Source of the DNA: Neonectria sp. B-13
Taxonomy: Eukaryota; Ascomycota; Sordariomycetes; Hypocreales; Nectriaceae
Direction: 5' to 3'
Assembly (NCBI GenBank): GCA_002682825.1
Contig: NOKP01000008.1
Span: forward strand, 682,001 to 746,000
DNA length: 64,000 bases
This document shows positions 43,114 to 56,218 of this stretch, piece after piece. Numbering within the stretch: the first letter of the stretch is position 1; the number at the start of each line of letters is the position of its first letter. A program made the position numbers and the translations under genes. The notes under the pieces are model-generated. The model ran no database searches and was not told the origin of the DNA. It was given only the letters and a program-made list of their open reading frames with translations.

Positions 43114-46100
43114 ACCTTCAGATTGCCTCCTGAGAAGGCATGGACGAAGAGTTGTGACCGAGCCGCGAAGGGAAGTGGGATGAAGAATGGGGACGCTTCC
43201 GAATCCGAAGTGGGATGGCAGCCTGCGCGTGTGGTGACGCGACGACTTGGCATGGCTCTAACACGTCCAACGCCAAAGTCACGTGCACCCCACGGTCACC
43301 ATATTTCCTTCCACTGTCCGGGTGGATGGCCTCAAAGCCGATGTTGCAGGATGGCTTGTACGGGCTCATGCATTTGCGGGCCGTAGGAGCCAACAGTATT
43401 GCAGCATCACAGTATCACAGCATCGAGCATATACGTAGCATCCATCCAGTCCCTTCCCCGCTCGAATCTCCCAATTCCCTGAAACGCCTCCCGCTCGGCC
43501 TTACAATGGCACTGTAGCATTGGACTCGAAACGAAACTTTACTAGATGTGACTGCGTCGTGGACTTGCAGAGAACAGTCTCGACAGGCCTCAGTCACCCT
43601 TGCCGCCTCGAGCGATGCCGGGTTGTTCGGTGATTAAGACTTTGGCGCCGCAGGGGTACTAGGATGGCTTCGTTGACGGTGAGCGCCCTAAGCCAACTCT
43701 GACCTGAAGTCCGACAATTACTTCGTGCACTTTAAGCCCGCCGTAAAGCAAAAGCGCCCGAGCTACATACTACCTAACTCACGTATGACAAACCCAGGGC
43801 CTTCAATCGAGGAATTGGTAATCACATCAGTGACCAGATGCCCCAGCCAAAACGAACACCAACGGTATAGGGTAGCCTACGTGGAACAAATCAGTTCGAA
43901 TAGAAAGCCGTTCGCTCATTAAACCCCACAAACCACTCATCATTCTAAAAGTCACATGGGGGACGAACAGGTGGCGACTATTGATCTCCGCATGCCATTG
44001 TCTTGGGGCATGTAAGACCCTTTCCTGGTCATTAAATCGCATTCCTGACCTCAAGGGCGAGCTTTCTAAGATATGCTTCCCATATCTTAGGGAAATTAGT
44101 GAGGAGCGTCCTTGGATGGTATTTCCAGAGCTGACAGTCCAAGATGAGAAATGTTATCCAGTGTTGTTCGTGTTGGAAGTAAAACTTATAATTTGTGATT
44201 CTGGGTACCCCTTACCTTGCAACTGCAGTGGGCCGGAGTCCTTATTCACGGTCTTGAGGACCCTGGATTGGGACTCGACCTTGAACTAAGTGACGACCTA
44301 GCTAAGAAAAAGAGACATCGCTGCCCACCAAGGAACAGCCATCCACATCATACGTAATAAGCAAAAGGAACAATCGTACATATGACGAATTTGTACCTAC
44401 ATACCATGCTCCAAGTGGTCTGTACGAAGTCGACTAGATCTCTTGCTAGACACTAGTTCTCCAAACTAGGTCTGGGAGACGGATCTAAGTCCGGACATGT
44501 CGAACAATGGCATATTCTCGCTTGCAGTGGTAGTAGTGGAAGTTCAGTGTGACTTTGGTGATGGAAGCTGGAATATCGACAGGGCTGATGGTGAGACTGA
44601 GACTGTGAGACTGCTCGGGAACAAGCTGCCGGCAGCCAGCAGGAGGAGATCTGGCAGGTCGTGGCGGAGGTGCGTGCATGCATGGCGTGGCACGGGAAAG
44701 CTGGCCAACAGCCCAGTACATATCCGCAGATACCCTGTCATTGCACGAGTCGTCGGCCTTGCTAAGTAAGGACTTAACTTTTGGGTCGGATCTTGGTCGG
44801 ATGGAGGCGCTGAAGCAAGTCCGTGACGCGATCGGTCTCTAATGGGTTGCACAGCACGAACTGGCTGCATCCTTGTAGTTGAAGGGAGAGACTTGAAGAA
44901 CCGGGGACCGACGCCAGGAACCGATACGGCGAGGATAAGGACCAACACAGGGACGACAGGGACCAACAGGCCGACCAGCGACCCATTACAGGGAGTCGAA
45001 GGTGGAGACACTACCTGAAACGAACCACGGTGATCGTGCTCATCGCCAGTGACGAATTGCTTCTGCTTGGAGCCAACTTGGAGCCAAGTTGTGATAATTA
45101 GAGGTTTGGTTGCAGAGAGACTTGCTTCTTTGATGGGGAATGGTGCCATTCGCTGCTACCCTGTCATTGGCTTTGGCGCGCCATCGCAAGTCTCGCGTCG
45201 CTCGCCCTCGCTTTGCACCCAGTCCCCGCCCGTGGCCCCATTGGACAAGGTGTCACACGGTGTGGTGGTCTCTCTCTCTGGCACATGGTAAGACACATTG
45301 AAAACGCCAGCAACTAAGATACGGCAGCCGAACAAGGCGGCGCAGAGACCTGTCTTGTGCTGAGGCAGACACAGAGACCGATGTCCAATATCCAATGTTC
45401 AGAGATGAAGACAAGCAAGCAGCCGGCAGACCGCCAACTCATCGCTTCATGTGCAGAGCATACTATGCGCCCGGTGCTGCAAGGACTGCGCTACGCCGCT
45501 GCGTATGTACTTCGTACGTGGTGAAGCAGAAGCACTGGAGAGCGGTACTATGCTTCTGCCGTCCTCGGAAGGCCCGTCCCCGCCGTGGGATGGGTGAGGC
45601 CGCACCCGCTGATGCAGGCAAAGTGGGTGTCGCGGATGCAGGACGGAGTAACTTAACAGGCCGATCTGCCCCTTTTGAGACATTTTGGCGTTGGACAGGG
45701 ATAGGGAGGGACGGGATCGATGCTTTGGATTGTTGCATGTATGCACTCCGTACTGTAAGAGACGACGGGAGGGACGAAGTACAGTACGTACTCCAAGGAG
45801 CGGCTGGGAGAGAAGAGCACATGGGTATTCGTAGATGTACGTACGAAGTGTACTATGCATGCATTCGGACGAGGGAGGTATCCTGAGGTGCTGGTGCAGA
45901 CGGTGGAGTCGAGGACCGTTACAGTCCACGTCCACGTCCACGTTCGTGTCGTGGGATCGGCGGCCTGCAAAGTTTGCGTGCCTGGCATGGCTAGGGGCCG
46001 CTAAACCAGCGCGTCGGTTCCCCGGGCCCCTGAAAATGACGGGAGAGGAGAGTGGGAAAGGAGTTTTCAAGCCAAGGAGCCCAAGCCTAGGCCTAAGCCC

Positions 46101-47727
46101 AGGCCCGAGGAGGCACTTGGGGAAGTTGGGGACTCTGGTGATGCGGGTGGTTGGTCACCGACTGTGTGATTGTTTGTCTGTGAGCGTGTGTGTGTGTGTG
46201 TGTGTGTGTGCGCGAAGTGGCTGTGCGGACCAGAGAAAGAGGGTGGGTGCGTAGATAAGTTGATAGTGTGTGGATGAGGTGCGGAGTTTGGGTGGCAGAG
46301 GAGAGAGCGGACAAAAAAGCAGCTGTCGCCGTGTAGGCCAGCTCCCTCTGCCACTGTACAGGCTTTTACGTCCAGGGTCCAAGGCCCAGTCCCCGGGCGT
46401 CCACCTTTCCAGGGGCCCCTGATTGTGTGTTCTAACCTCTATGCTAGCTTGAGGAGGCGCTTATGCTGCCAGACTGTGGTCAATGCCATGGATGGACACG
46501 CACTGGATGGCAGCAGTGGATGCTCAAAGTGACAAATGCTGTTTGTTCTCTGAGCGTCCATGCTTCCATTTCCCTAGACTCTGGCCTCCGTCCCTGACCA
46601 GTGACAACTCGACCAAACCCGGCCTAGAGGCTGGGCTCTGGGCTCTGGACAGGGCGCTGGGCCGATTTCAGGGGCCCGGGACCGCGGAGACCAGGGCCAC
46701 TGCCGCTAGAAGGGGCCTAAAGGGGTGCTTGGGCCAGGCACCACTCTCCCAGCCAGCGGACCGCCAACCACTGACTAGCAGGCACCCTCTCCCCGGCGCG
46801 CCATTGGAAGCTGGCGAACTGGGCGCGTTGGAACTTGGGAGGCTCGGGCCCAAGCGACGGGGAGACCCAACGGGTAACGGTATAGGGGCAGGGGATGTCC
46901 CTTAGCAAACTTGGGTGCATTAGTCCCTGGAGGCGCTGGCGGGTTAGGGGGCAGTCGCTGTCAGGTCCGCCACTGTGAAGGGAGCGATCCAATGCCGTAG
47001 CGTGCCAGAACTGCCAGTACCTCGCCGTCTGGTGCTCACCTCACCGTCCACCCAGGTACCTGCAGGTGCAGGCATCGTTCCATTCCGTCCAGGTCCCGTC
47101 CCTTTTCTCAGCGTCCTCTCTCCCTCCTGAGCGAGCTAACCGCCAACGCCCACATCCACTTCCACTTCCACCTCCACGCCCTCACCCACACCCACCACCC
47201 AACCCACGCCAACACCATCTTTTTCCTCGCCCGCCCGTTGTCGCGTTTCTGTTCCAGCTTTTTGCCTGTCCATCGCGTTGTCGTTGTCCTATACTTTTCC
47301 GCTTTCCCGCTCGAAATCCTTTCAACAAACCACTTTTAACGAGGCGCATCTGTTGTCGTCCAACTCCTCCTGTCGCTGGAACGAACGTCGAATCCGCAGC
47401 CGGCTCGGAACGCCCTCCCCTGTTTAATTACAAACCCCCCACACCCCTAGTTGGGATAAACACTCGCGCCGTCTTCGTCTTGCTGCCAGACGCCCTCTGC
47501 GACCTGACTGCTGCGACCAACTACCTCCCGCGAGACTGTCTGGGACATCCTTCGAGAGCGAGCGCAAAGTTACCGTTCGCAGACTCATGACGTCCTGAAC
47601 AAGTCGACTGTCATCCTCTTTCCTTTCGTGGGACCCATCTTCACCCGAGCCCATTGCGGCACCACCGCACGACTCGACAAACTCTACACTCACTCGAACT
47701 CGCGCAACTCGATCCCCTTCTCCAGCC
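43114..47727. other. 4.6-kb gene-free region upstream of the kinesin gene
   Basis: The longest interval without a gene. 43114-44450 is mixed sequence with weak open frames. 44450-47000 is GC-richer and contains several overlapping open frames that lack conserved features, a (GT)12 tract and a TCCACG triplicate near 45925. 47100-47240 is a pyrimidine-rich, CCAC-repetitive stretch, probably the kinesin promoter/5' UTR; a long 5' leader is likely. A non-coding RNA or a fast-evolving gene cannot be excluded. Confidence 0.5.
46186..46210. repeat. (GT)n microsatellite
   Basis: Twelve GT dinucleotides followed by CGCG. A pure simple repeat in the long gene-free interval. Confidence 0.85.
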
Positions 47728-50700
47728 ATGGCGAGCTCGCCGCCGGCTTCGCCTGGGGGCCAACTTCCCCAGCGGCCTCTCAGCGCCATTGCCTCTCGGA
47801 CCGGCCCCAGGAGCAGCAGCCGCATGAGCACGACCAGCAAGACAGGAGGTGGCAGCAGGGCCTCTGATGATGAAAGCCGCACCGCCGTCAAAGTCGGTAT
47901 GTATCGTCGCCAGTTCCGGCCGCTTGAATCCGGACGTTGACCTTGTACTAGTTGTTCGTGTTCGACCGCCGCTCAACCCTAACGATCCCGGCTACGAATT
48001 GATTCCACAGCGCTTTCAGCGGTCTTCGGTCCAGACCACGTCCAATACCAACCTCACCATCGACTCGCCCCAGGGCCGCAAGCTGTTCGTATTTGACCGC
48101 GTTTTCGGTCCGGATGTTGTGCAGGAAGGCATCTGGGACTATCTCTCCGACTGCGTTGGTGCCTTCACCCAGGGTTACAACGTTTCCCTTCTCGCCTACG
48201 GCCAGTCTGGCGCTGGCAAATCCTACACCATGGGCACCTCGGGCCCCGAAGAGCAGCACGACTCTGAGTTAATGGGTAATGACGCACCCACGATCGCCCT
48301 GTCGAAAAATGCTGACCAATGGATCTAGGTGTCATTCCTCGAGCTGCCGCGGCCCTGTTCGAGGCGCTTGACGAGCCCACCACGTCTGGCCCTAAGACTA
48401 ACAGGAATTCAATGTCCCACTTGCGATCTCCCCGGGGTTATGCCCAGCAAACCGACCTCGGTGACCGCAACTGGTCGCTCAAGGCCAGCTATGTCGAAAT
48501 TTACAACGAGCAGCTCCGCGATCTCCTCGTGCCCGAGAACACCCCCTTGAACGAACGTGGCAATGTGGCCATTCGTGAGGACGTCAAGGGCAACATCCTC
48601 CTAACTGGTCTACGTCAAGTCGAGATTAACTCGGTTGACGATCTGATGAACGCTTTAAACTTTGGCTCTAGCATTCGCCAGACCGACGCCACTGCCATCA
48701 ATGCCAAGTCGTCACGTTCCCATGCCGTCTTCTCACTCAACCTTGTCCAGCGTAAAAGCAAGACACCCCCCACACCCGGCGCTGAGAAGCGCTTCTCCGT
48801 TCCCCTCGAGGCTATGACCGGCCAAGAGGTCTCCGTCACCACCGATAGCAAACTACACTTTGTCGATCTCGCAGGTAGCGAACGTCTCAAGAACACCGGC
48901 GCCCAAGGTGATCGTGCCAAGGAGGGTATCTCCATCAACGCCGGTCTCGCCTCCCTCGGCAAGGTCATTAGCCAGCTCTCATCGCGATCGGCCGGATCTC
49001 ACGTCTCGTATCGCGATTCCCGCCTGACTCGTCTACTCCAGGACTCATTGGGTGGCAACGCTATTACTTACATGATTGCTTGTGTTACGCCCGCCGAGTT
49101 CCACCTGAGCGAGACTCTCAACACCGTCCAGTACGCCCAACGTGCCCGCGCCATCCAGTCGAAGCCCCGCATTCAGCAGATTGAAGAGGGCGACAAACAG
49201 GCCGTAATTGATCGACTCAAGGCCGAGGTTGCGTTCCTGAGGGAGCAGATTCGCAGCAACGCTGACCGCGGCAACGCCAGTCCCAGACGCACCGCACCAG
49301 GACCCAACGAGCGATCCGAGCGACAGAGCGAGCGCCAAGTCGAGTTACAGAACCAGCTGCTTGATACCCAGGAGAACTACACGGCGCTCAGCCAGCGTCA
49401 CGCCCGACTGATCTCGCAGATGGCCAAGGCCCGCGAACACGAATCAGACGAAAACCAACTACTAGAAGATTCTCTTGGCGACACCGCGACAGACCGCCTC
49501 AACCGCTCCAACTCATTTGCACAGGCCGTCGAACAGGTCGTTCTCGAGTACGAAAAGACAATCCAATCCCTAGAGCAGTCCCTTTCGAGCACTCGCGGCA
49601 CCTTGTCCAACACGGAGACGAGCCTGCTCGAGAAAGAAACCAAGTGCGCATATATCGAGACCATCAACACACAGCTGCAATCCCGACTACAGAAGCTCAT
49701 GGATCGCGAGGCTAGCACGGAGAACTATCTCCACGATTTGGAGGCCAAGCTTGATGGACACACTAGCGGCGAGGAGAAGAATGCTACCATCATCATGGAG
49801 CTGCGCAAGGAAATTGCCCGTGTGCGAGAAAACGAAGCTTCGTGCGAGGACTACATCTCGACTCTCGAAGAGCGGCTTGCTGAGGCCGATCAGGATGCCG
49901 AACTGATGCAGCGTGAGGTCGACCGGCTAGAGCAGGTCATCGAGCGCCAACGAAGCCTTGGCAAGCTCGATTCGCTCCTTCACGAGCTTGACCAGATCCA
50001 CGACGGAAAGGATAATGACAAGGAACCGGGCGCTCATCCTGTTACGGAACCGACCAATGGTGTCGCCCGCCGTGGCAGAGCCGAGCACTCCCGGAGTCAG
50101 TCTCACGTTAGCCGACACAGCCAGATGGAGGAGCCCATCCCCGAGGCTGACGAGGAGGGTGTCGATTCCCAGATCAGCACTGTTAAGGAGGAGGCTGACG
50201 AAGACGGCTCCATCAAGGAAACCCGTCTCGAGACACCCCAGGGTGACATGGTGCCCCAAAGCCCAGCCCAATCCAAGTTTGTCGCCGATAAGCTGGATAA
50301 CGTGACCCAGGAGCTTTTTGGTCTGCGAATGGAGCATGAGACGACCCTCAATGACCTTGACTCCCTGCAGGCCAAGTATGAAGAAGCTATGCGCAACCTG
50401 TCTGAGCTCCAGGATGTCGTGGACGAGTCTCGCCATACCAGCCGCCCTCGCGACTCCGTGTTGTCCGTCACGTCCCCGATTGAGACTCGCCCTGAGTCTT
50501 TCTTGTCCGACGAAAGGTCGAGCGATTTGAAGGATGGACCGCGGTCTTCCTTTTCGCGATCACTCTCCTCGGAGCTATCCTCGGCTATGGACTCGCCTGC
50601 TACCGTCGACTCATCTAACGCAGACGTCTCCGAAGACGAGACGGTCACCGCTAAGCCGACTCCCTCGACAGAGGACCTGAACCAGGCCCAGAACGAGCAG

Positions 50701-53114
50701 TTGGCCGCCGAGCTGAGCCGCCTCAAGACCCTTGCCCAAGATCGCGAGGCTGCTGAGAAGGAGCTCGCCGAAAAGTACGCTCAGCTTGAGTCTCAGCACA
50801 GCGAGACGCTCGACATTGTTGAGGAGCTCAAGACCGATCTGTCCAAGGCCCGACAACTTGAGGCCACTTCGCCCCGTACCACCACTCCCATCATTCGCCG
50901 CAAGTCTAGTCAGAATCTCATGATCATTGATCGTGCTCACCGATCGTTTGCGTCCCTACGAAACATTGCCGCCGAGAACTTTGAGAACAAGCACGAGGTC
51001 ATGCAGAACTTTGAGCTGAACTTGAACTCTGCCATGCACGAACTGCACTCACGCAGTGAGCGTATCCAGGAGCTCGAAGTTGACGTGGCGTCCACCAGGA
51101 AGGAGATGGAAACTAAGATGACCATCATCTCGGGATTGACCCGTGAGCGATCCAGTCTCCAAGCAAGCCCCATGGACATGTCCATCGTTGCCGGTATGCG
51201 TGACCAACTCGAACGGAACGAGCGACAACTTGCGGAGTCAAGGGAGGCTCATGCTCTCCGCGAGCAAAAGTTGGCAACTGAGCTGGAGTCACTGCGAAAG
51301 GCCCTAGAGGAGACGCCAAAGGCCAATACCCCGCAAGAGATCGAGGAGGCGAAGCGCCTGCATGAGGAGAAGGTTGCCGAGCTTCAGAAGGAACTTGCTG
51401 CCTGGGAAGACAAGCACAAGACGGTTCTCGAGTCGATGGCTACCACTGAGACGCAAATGCGTGGCACAATCCAAGACCTTGAGGCGCAAGTTGCTGCGGC
51501 CTCTAAGGTGACCGAGTCGCAGCCCAGCGACGAGTCCCGAGAGGCCGAGCAGCAGCAGCAGAACAACCTTATCAGCTTCTTGCGTAGCGAGATTGACGAG
51601 TACAAGGCCATCATTAACAGCAATGCCACTAAGGTCGCGGAGCTGGAGAAGGCCCACAAATCAGCTTGCGCTGAGCTGGAGGAGGCGACCAAGAGACACA
51701 CCGCGGAGCTGGACGAGTTGAAGAAGGCCTACGGCACCTCGCAAGCTCAGAGCTCCGCCGAGGACAATACCCGCCACGAGGAGCTGGTCGCCAAGCTGGA
51801 AGAGCAGATGGCTGCTCACGAGCTGGCTACCAAGAGCCACCAGGAGAGCCTGGAGCTCCTCAAGGGCAACCACGCTAAGGAGTTGGCTGAGCTCAAGACT
51901 AACGAACAAAAGGGCTATGAGGAGCAGGTTGAGGTGCTCATGGTGGAGCACGCCGAGAGCCTCAACAGGCTCGAGAACGAGCTCACTGAGGCGAGGGAGG
52001 ATCTTATGAAGGTTGCCACCCAGGTGGCCTTTGCCCTGGGCCTGGATGTCAGCGTTGACAAGCTTACCGAGCGCATCGATGATATCCTCGCGGACCAGAA
52101 GGCGCTCAGCGCGGAGCAAGCCAAGCGCACCGAGCTGGAGTCGCACATCTCGGAGCTTACTACTATTAACGAGACCGTCGTGCGCGAACTCGAGACAGCC
52201 AAGGCCGCCCTAGCCGACATGCTCGCCGACGGCGTACCCACTAAAGCTCCCTTGACCGACCAGGTTACGTCGCTCAAGAACAAGATGACGGATCTCGACA
52301 CACGTAGCAAGAAGAACAGCCGTTTGGTGGAGGAGTTGGAAGAGCAACTGCAGAACAACTTTGATGAGGCTCAAATGACCAACAACCGACTCAGTACACT
52401 ACAGACGGAGCGCAACGCACAGCTCGACGAGGCCAACAATTCGAGAGTCCGACTCCAGGTTGAGCTGGATACCGTCCGTGAGGAATATGCGGTACTTCAG
52501 GTGAGTTCCACGTCCGAGTACTTACAACGACAGTCGCTAACTAAATATAGGCTAAGCTCGATGAGGCAACAGCTGCTGCAGAGGTGCAGCGATCCAACTC
52601 CAACTCGACCATCCGCAAGAGCGCATCGCACGTGTCGCTGCCATCGCCCCCACCAGCAATCCCTCTACCGCCCCTGCCAACCTCTCCTATTAACGGGTCA
52701 CCAAGCTCGCCTACGTTGGTTGGTCGCCCTCCCGGCAAAGACAGCATGAACATCTCGCAAATCACTGAGGACCAGGAGGCCCGTATCCGGACCATTGAGA
52801 AGCACCTCTACGCCGAGCGCCAGCTGACGCAGACTCTCGAGGAAGCTTTGACCGATCTGGAGAAGCAGACCAACAAGGTCAAGGTGGACTGCGAGGCCTG
52901 GAAGAAGCGAGCCCACGAGGTCGAGATGGAGAACAAGGAGCTCAAGGACCGACCACCTCCAGAGCCAGTGCACGACAACCGATGGAGCCTCCAGGCCGTC
53001 GAGGAGGAGCGCAAGAAGCGCCAGGCTGCGGAGGCGGCTCGGCGCCAGCTCGAGGAGCGGATGAATGCCATCAACAAGGGCAAGAAGAAGAAGGGAAGCT
53101 TGAACTGCTTCTAG
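47728..53114 (+). CDS. Kinesin-4-like motor with a very long coiled coil
   Basis: Plus-end microtubule motor of about 1742 residues. Exons 47728-47896, 47952-48275, 48329-52500 and 52551-53114. The motor domain begins at VVRVRPP (residue 57). The P-loop is [12 protein letters not shown] (near residue 140), switch [12 protein letters not shown], switch [14 protein letters not shown], and the microtubule-binding loop [19 protein letters not shown], all intact. The [25 protein letters not shown] stretch followed by a neck and long heptad repeats fits kinesin-4 (KIF4/KIF21 group). The stalk has several coiled-coil stretches interrupted by an acidic Ser-rich hinge (about 770-900). The tail ends in a strongly basic stretch plus GSLNCF, with a cysteine at position -2, not a CaaX box. 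The 56-residue N-terminal extension is Ser-rich. Sub-family assignment is moderate. Confidence 0.9.
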
Positions 53115-53562
53115 AGGGGGCTTGTGGCGCGGAGCGGAGGTTGAATGCTTTCATGTCCTCATCATGTGTTGTTTTTTGCTCTTGTTCTATTCCCCCTTGC
53201 GTTTTCCGTCTGAATTTTGCAGACACTTGACCTGGCAAAGATGGCGAGGTTGTTTTTGGCACTGGCTAGGAGTTTGGAAGGGTTTCTGCTTCTTGCCTGA
53301 GAATACCACCTACACCAGCAGCTCGATGCACGATGTGATTATTTTCCCTACGTCTTTTTATACTCTTTACTTCTTCTTCTTCACTCTTGTCATTTCTACT
53401 TGTTTTCTCTTGCCTTCCGGGGGAGACTCGGGTGGCCAATTTCTCAAAGAATGAGCGGAAGATGAGATGAATTTCACGATGGCCCGAGATGGGCAATTCA
53501 GTTATATATATACGGGACTATCCCGTGACGATAGTGGTAAATACTAGTTCACAAAATTTCTG
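53115..53562. terminator. Spacer between convergent kinesin and ATL genes
   Basis: 448 bp holding both 3' UTRs. It is T-rich around 53335-53410 on the plus strand, in keeping with transcript-end signals of the kinesin gene. Confidence 0.35.
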
Positions 53563-54065
53563 TCAGTCTGTGCCAGTCCCCGAGTCGTTGGTTTCCGAAG
53601 GGAGGTCTTCCGGGAACCAGCCGTACTCTGCAAAGTCAACGGACAGTTCTCCCATGGCGCTTGTGGAGACTTCCACGCCTTCAGCTCGCAGCGCCGCAGC
53701 TTGCGTGCGACTTCCCTCGGGTTGGGACCTGAAACGTCAGCCAGCCAACTGTAGACGGACCGCACGGGAAACAAACCTTGGCGAGATGATACCCTTGGCG
53801 TTGATGACCCGCTGCCAGGGCACGTTGTCGTGGTTGAAGCGCAGTGTCGTGTCTGTCGGCAAGTGCTTGAGACAGACGCCGACCTGGCGCGGGCGCTGGG
53901 CTGTGGTTTGTCAGCGCTGTTTCGGCTCCGGCTCAGCGGGCAATCCGTACGAGTCCCTACGAGGGCGGCAATGTGGCCGTAGGTGGTGACTCGGCCGTGG
54001 GGGATTTCTTGCACGGCCGCGTAGACGGCGTGGAAGAAGGCCGTGGCCTCGTCGGATCGGGGCAT
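53563..54065 (-). CDS. atl1: Alkyltransferase-like DNA repair protein (Atl1 family)
   Basis: 134 residues from exons 54065-53951, 53900-53777 and 53728-53563. The fold is that of O6-alkylguanine-DNA alkyltransferase: EIPHGRVTTYGHIAALVG, then RPRQVGVCLKHLP (assembled by splicing) and NVPWQRVINAKG. The catalytic PCHR of MGMT reads PWQR (P66-W67-Q68-R69), so the methyl-accepting cysteine is a tryptophan, the hallmark of Atl1. Such proteins bind O6-alkylguanine without reversing it and recruit nucleotide excision repair. The second family residue is usually His (PWHR); Gln here is unusual. The start was set at MPRSDEATAFF, as in relatives, because the longer frame begins with GTG. Confidence 0.85.
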
Positions 54066-54214
54066 GGTGCGTTGGTTGCCGTAGGTTGCCGGTGTTGCGC
54101 CGAATAGAACGGGCAGTCCGGTCCGGAGTCTTGTCACGGCGATGCGATTTGCGGGGTATGGAATTACCGGGTTTAGATCCCGTCGGGTTCCTGCAGCTTA
54201 CATCTACTATCCCC

Positions 54215-54250
54215 TGCTGACATGCTGACATGCTGACATGCTGACATGCT
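54215..54250. repeat. CTGACATG tandem repeat
   Basis: Four copies of the 8-mer CTGACATG, upstream of the ATL gene start on the plus strand. Confidence 0.75.
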
Positions 54251-54333
54251 TCTTTTCACGACCTTGATGGCTTCCTTGCTAGCGTCTTTAACCCTTTTTC
54301 ATACATTGCGGCTTTTGCTACTTTACATGCCCT

Positions 54334-55530
54334 CTAGCTGTCCTTCTCAAGATGCTTCTGGTTCACCAGCACATATCGATACCTCGGCTTGCCCGCCTCG
54401 AGATCCAGAATGGCCTGGTTGGCCTCCTCCATCGGCCGCAGCTCGACCCACGGCTTGATCTTCTTGTCGACGGCTAGCTGGAACATCTCTTCGATCTCGC
54501 CGGGAGATCCGATGAGGCTGCCGCCGATCTTGATGGCGCTCATGATGAGGGTGAAGACACTGATTGGGGGCAGGTTGCCGCCATCGGGGACACTGCAGCT
54601 GTTAGCTATGGCTTACTGGAACTTTGACATAGGAGAGACCTACCCGACTTGGATGAAGGATCCGCCGACGTCGAGAAGCTTCATGTAGTCCGTGATAGGC
54701 ATCTTAGCACTCGAAACGGTGCAGATGAGGAGGTCAAGTGACCGCGCATTCTCGCCCGCCCAGTTCTCGTCGTCTTCGGTGGCGATATACTGGTCCGCAC
54801 CCAGCGCCAGCACCTCGTCCTTCTTGGAAGCTCGGCGAGAGATACCCACCACCTTGTCCGCCCCAAGAGCCTTGGCGAAGAGCACGCCGAAGTGACCCAG
54901 ACCGCCAACGCCGATGATGCCCACTCTCTTACCGGGCCCGCAGCCGTTGTTGCGCAGCGGGGAGAACATGGTCACGCCACCGCAGAGCAAGGGCGCCGCA
55001 TGCTCCGAAGGTAGGCCCTCGGGGATCTTGACGACGAACCGCGAGTGCGTTCGGTTGTAGTCTGCGTATCCGCCGTACGACATGCCCTCATCATTGGGGT
55101 ACTTGGAGGCGTACGTTCCCACGTGCAGCCGGCTGCAGTAGTTCTCCCGGCCGCGAGTGCAGTCTGGACAGTCGGACTCTAGGCAGCTGCGGGCTTGGGC
55201 GCCGACGCCGACACGGTCTCCGACGCTGATGTGCTTGACGTTCTTGCCGACGCGCACTGCCTTGCCAACAATCTCATGGCCCACACAACACGCTGGTCCG
55301 GTCAGTCAGAGCGACTAAGTGGCGTAAGTAGGTCACTTACGGTATGTGGTCTCTCTCCAGCCGGAGCGCAGAGTATGGGTATCGGAGCCGCAGACGCCGC
55401 AGTGGGTGATCTGGATGTCGACATCGTCCTCTCCCCATTTCTTGGGCTCGAAGGTGCCCCATTGCATGTTGCCCTCGACTGAGTCAGGGGACAGGCCCAT
55501 CCAGCCCTGGAAAGTATAGTCGGTTGCCAT
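54334..55530 (-). CDS. Zinc alcohol dehydrogenase, cinnamyl-alcohol-dehydrogenase type (NADP)
   Basis: 365 residues from exons 55530-55341, 55292-54644 and 54592-54334. Medium-chain dehydrogenase/reductase that interconverts aldehydes and primary alcohols. The catalytic zinc ligands C44 and H69/E70 (THCGVCGSD, GHEIVG) are present. The structural zinc knuckle is C100-x4-C105-x2-C108-x7-C116. The nucleotide fold has GIIGVGGLGHFG. The second acceptor is split in the VGHEIVG codons, and both introns (about 48-51 nt) are clean. Overall it matches fungal ADH6/ADH7-like enzymes, which reduce a wide range of aldehydes with NADPH. It is divergent from the DUF3425 bZIP-like gene, so the shared 688-bp promoter could allow control by that regulator (inference). 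Confidence 0.92.
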
Positions 55531-56218
55531 TTCGGAACGGGTTTATTAGTGCGAGGTGAGGTGAGCGAGTCCGTGAAGGCTATTTTTGATGGGTATTTCG
55601 AAAACACCAAGAGAGGACTTTGGCGGCCGCTTTATATCTCGATGAGCGAATTCTACAAGTCCGTCTCCACCAGAATTCATCAACACTGGAGCTATCATCT
55701 AGCGGTCTACGGCCCGTCCGAATCGGACCTATCGCCAGATATGGTTGCATGACGACCCAGTGGCATCGTCATTTTGGCCTTTGATTCCCAGCTGCTGCTA
55801 CGGGAACACCGGAGGGAAACGGGTTCTCGACTGATTTTTTGAAGTGTCTCCATTAAACGGCGGGTATCTATTTACCGGAAAACACTGCCGCGCCTGTCTT
55901 TACAAATCCGCGCACCGGCCCCCAGCAACTCCAAGTCTCGAATGATAAAGACATCCAGTCATGCACCAGCTTTGACGTCCTGGTTTCGCATAAATTTGAG
56001 CCGGGCTCGCCATCTCGGGCCAAAGATGGCACGGTGTCTGAACCTACATAATCGGGCTGCATTAGTGCGGCTGTTCCGCCACATGGTGGCCATGGCCAAG
56101 ACGTCGGTCCACTTCCCTCGGCAGCACTGGGGCCTGCTTGATAAGCTGTTGCACGCCATATATGGCACGTTACCGGCAAATCTTCGACTTAGCTCCCAGA
56201 CCTGAACTTGACGACACC
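55531..56218. promoter_or_regulatory. Divergent promoter of the alcohol dehydrogenase and bZIP-like genes
   Basis: A 688-bp intergenic region between head-to-head genes. It includes CGG-containing elements and a CACGTGG-like site near 56262, which is already inside the bZIP-like reading frame. No other gene is seen. Confidence 0.4.

Noticed and set aside
44544..45149. 201-codon open frame on the minus strand in the gene-free interval
   Set aside because: No recognisable domain, composition like frame noise in GC-rich DNA; a lineage-specific gene cannot be ruled out but is not supported.
45395..45886. 163-codon open frame on the plus strand
   Set aside because: Overlaps several equally long frames on both strands with no conserved features.
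52984..53114. CaaX prenylation site at the kinesin C-terminus
   Set aside because: The cysteine is second to last (NCF end) rather than fourth from the end.
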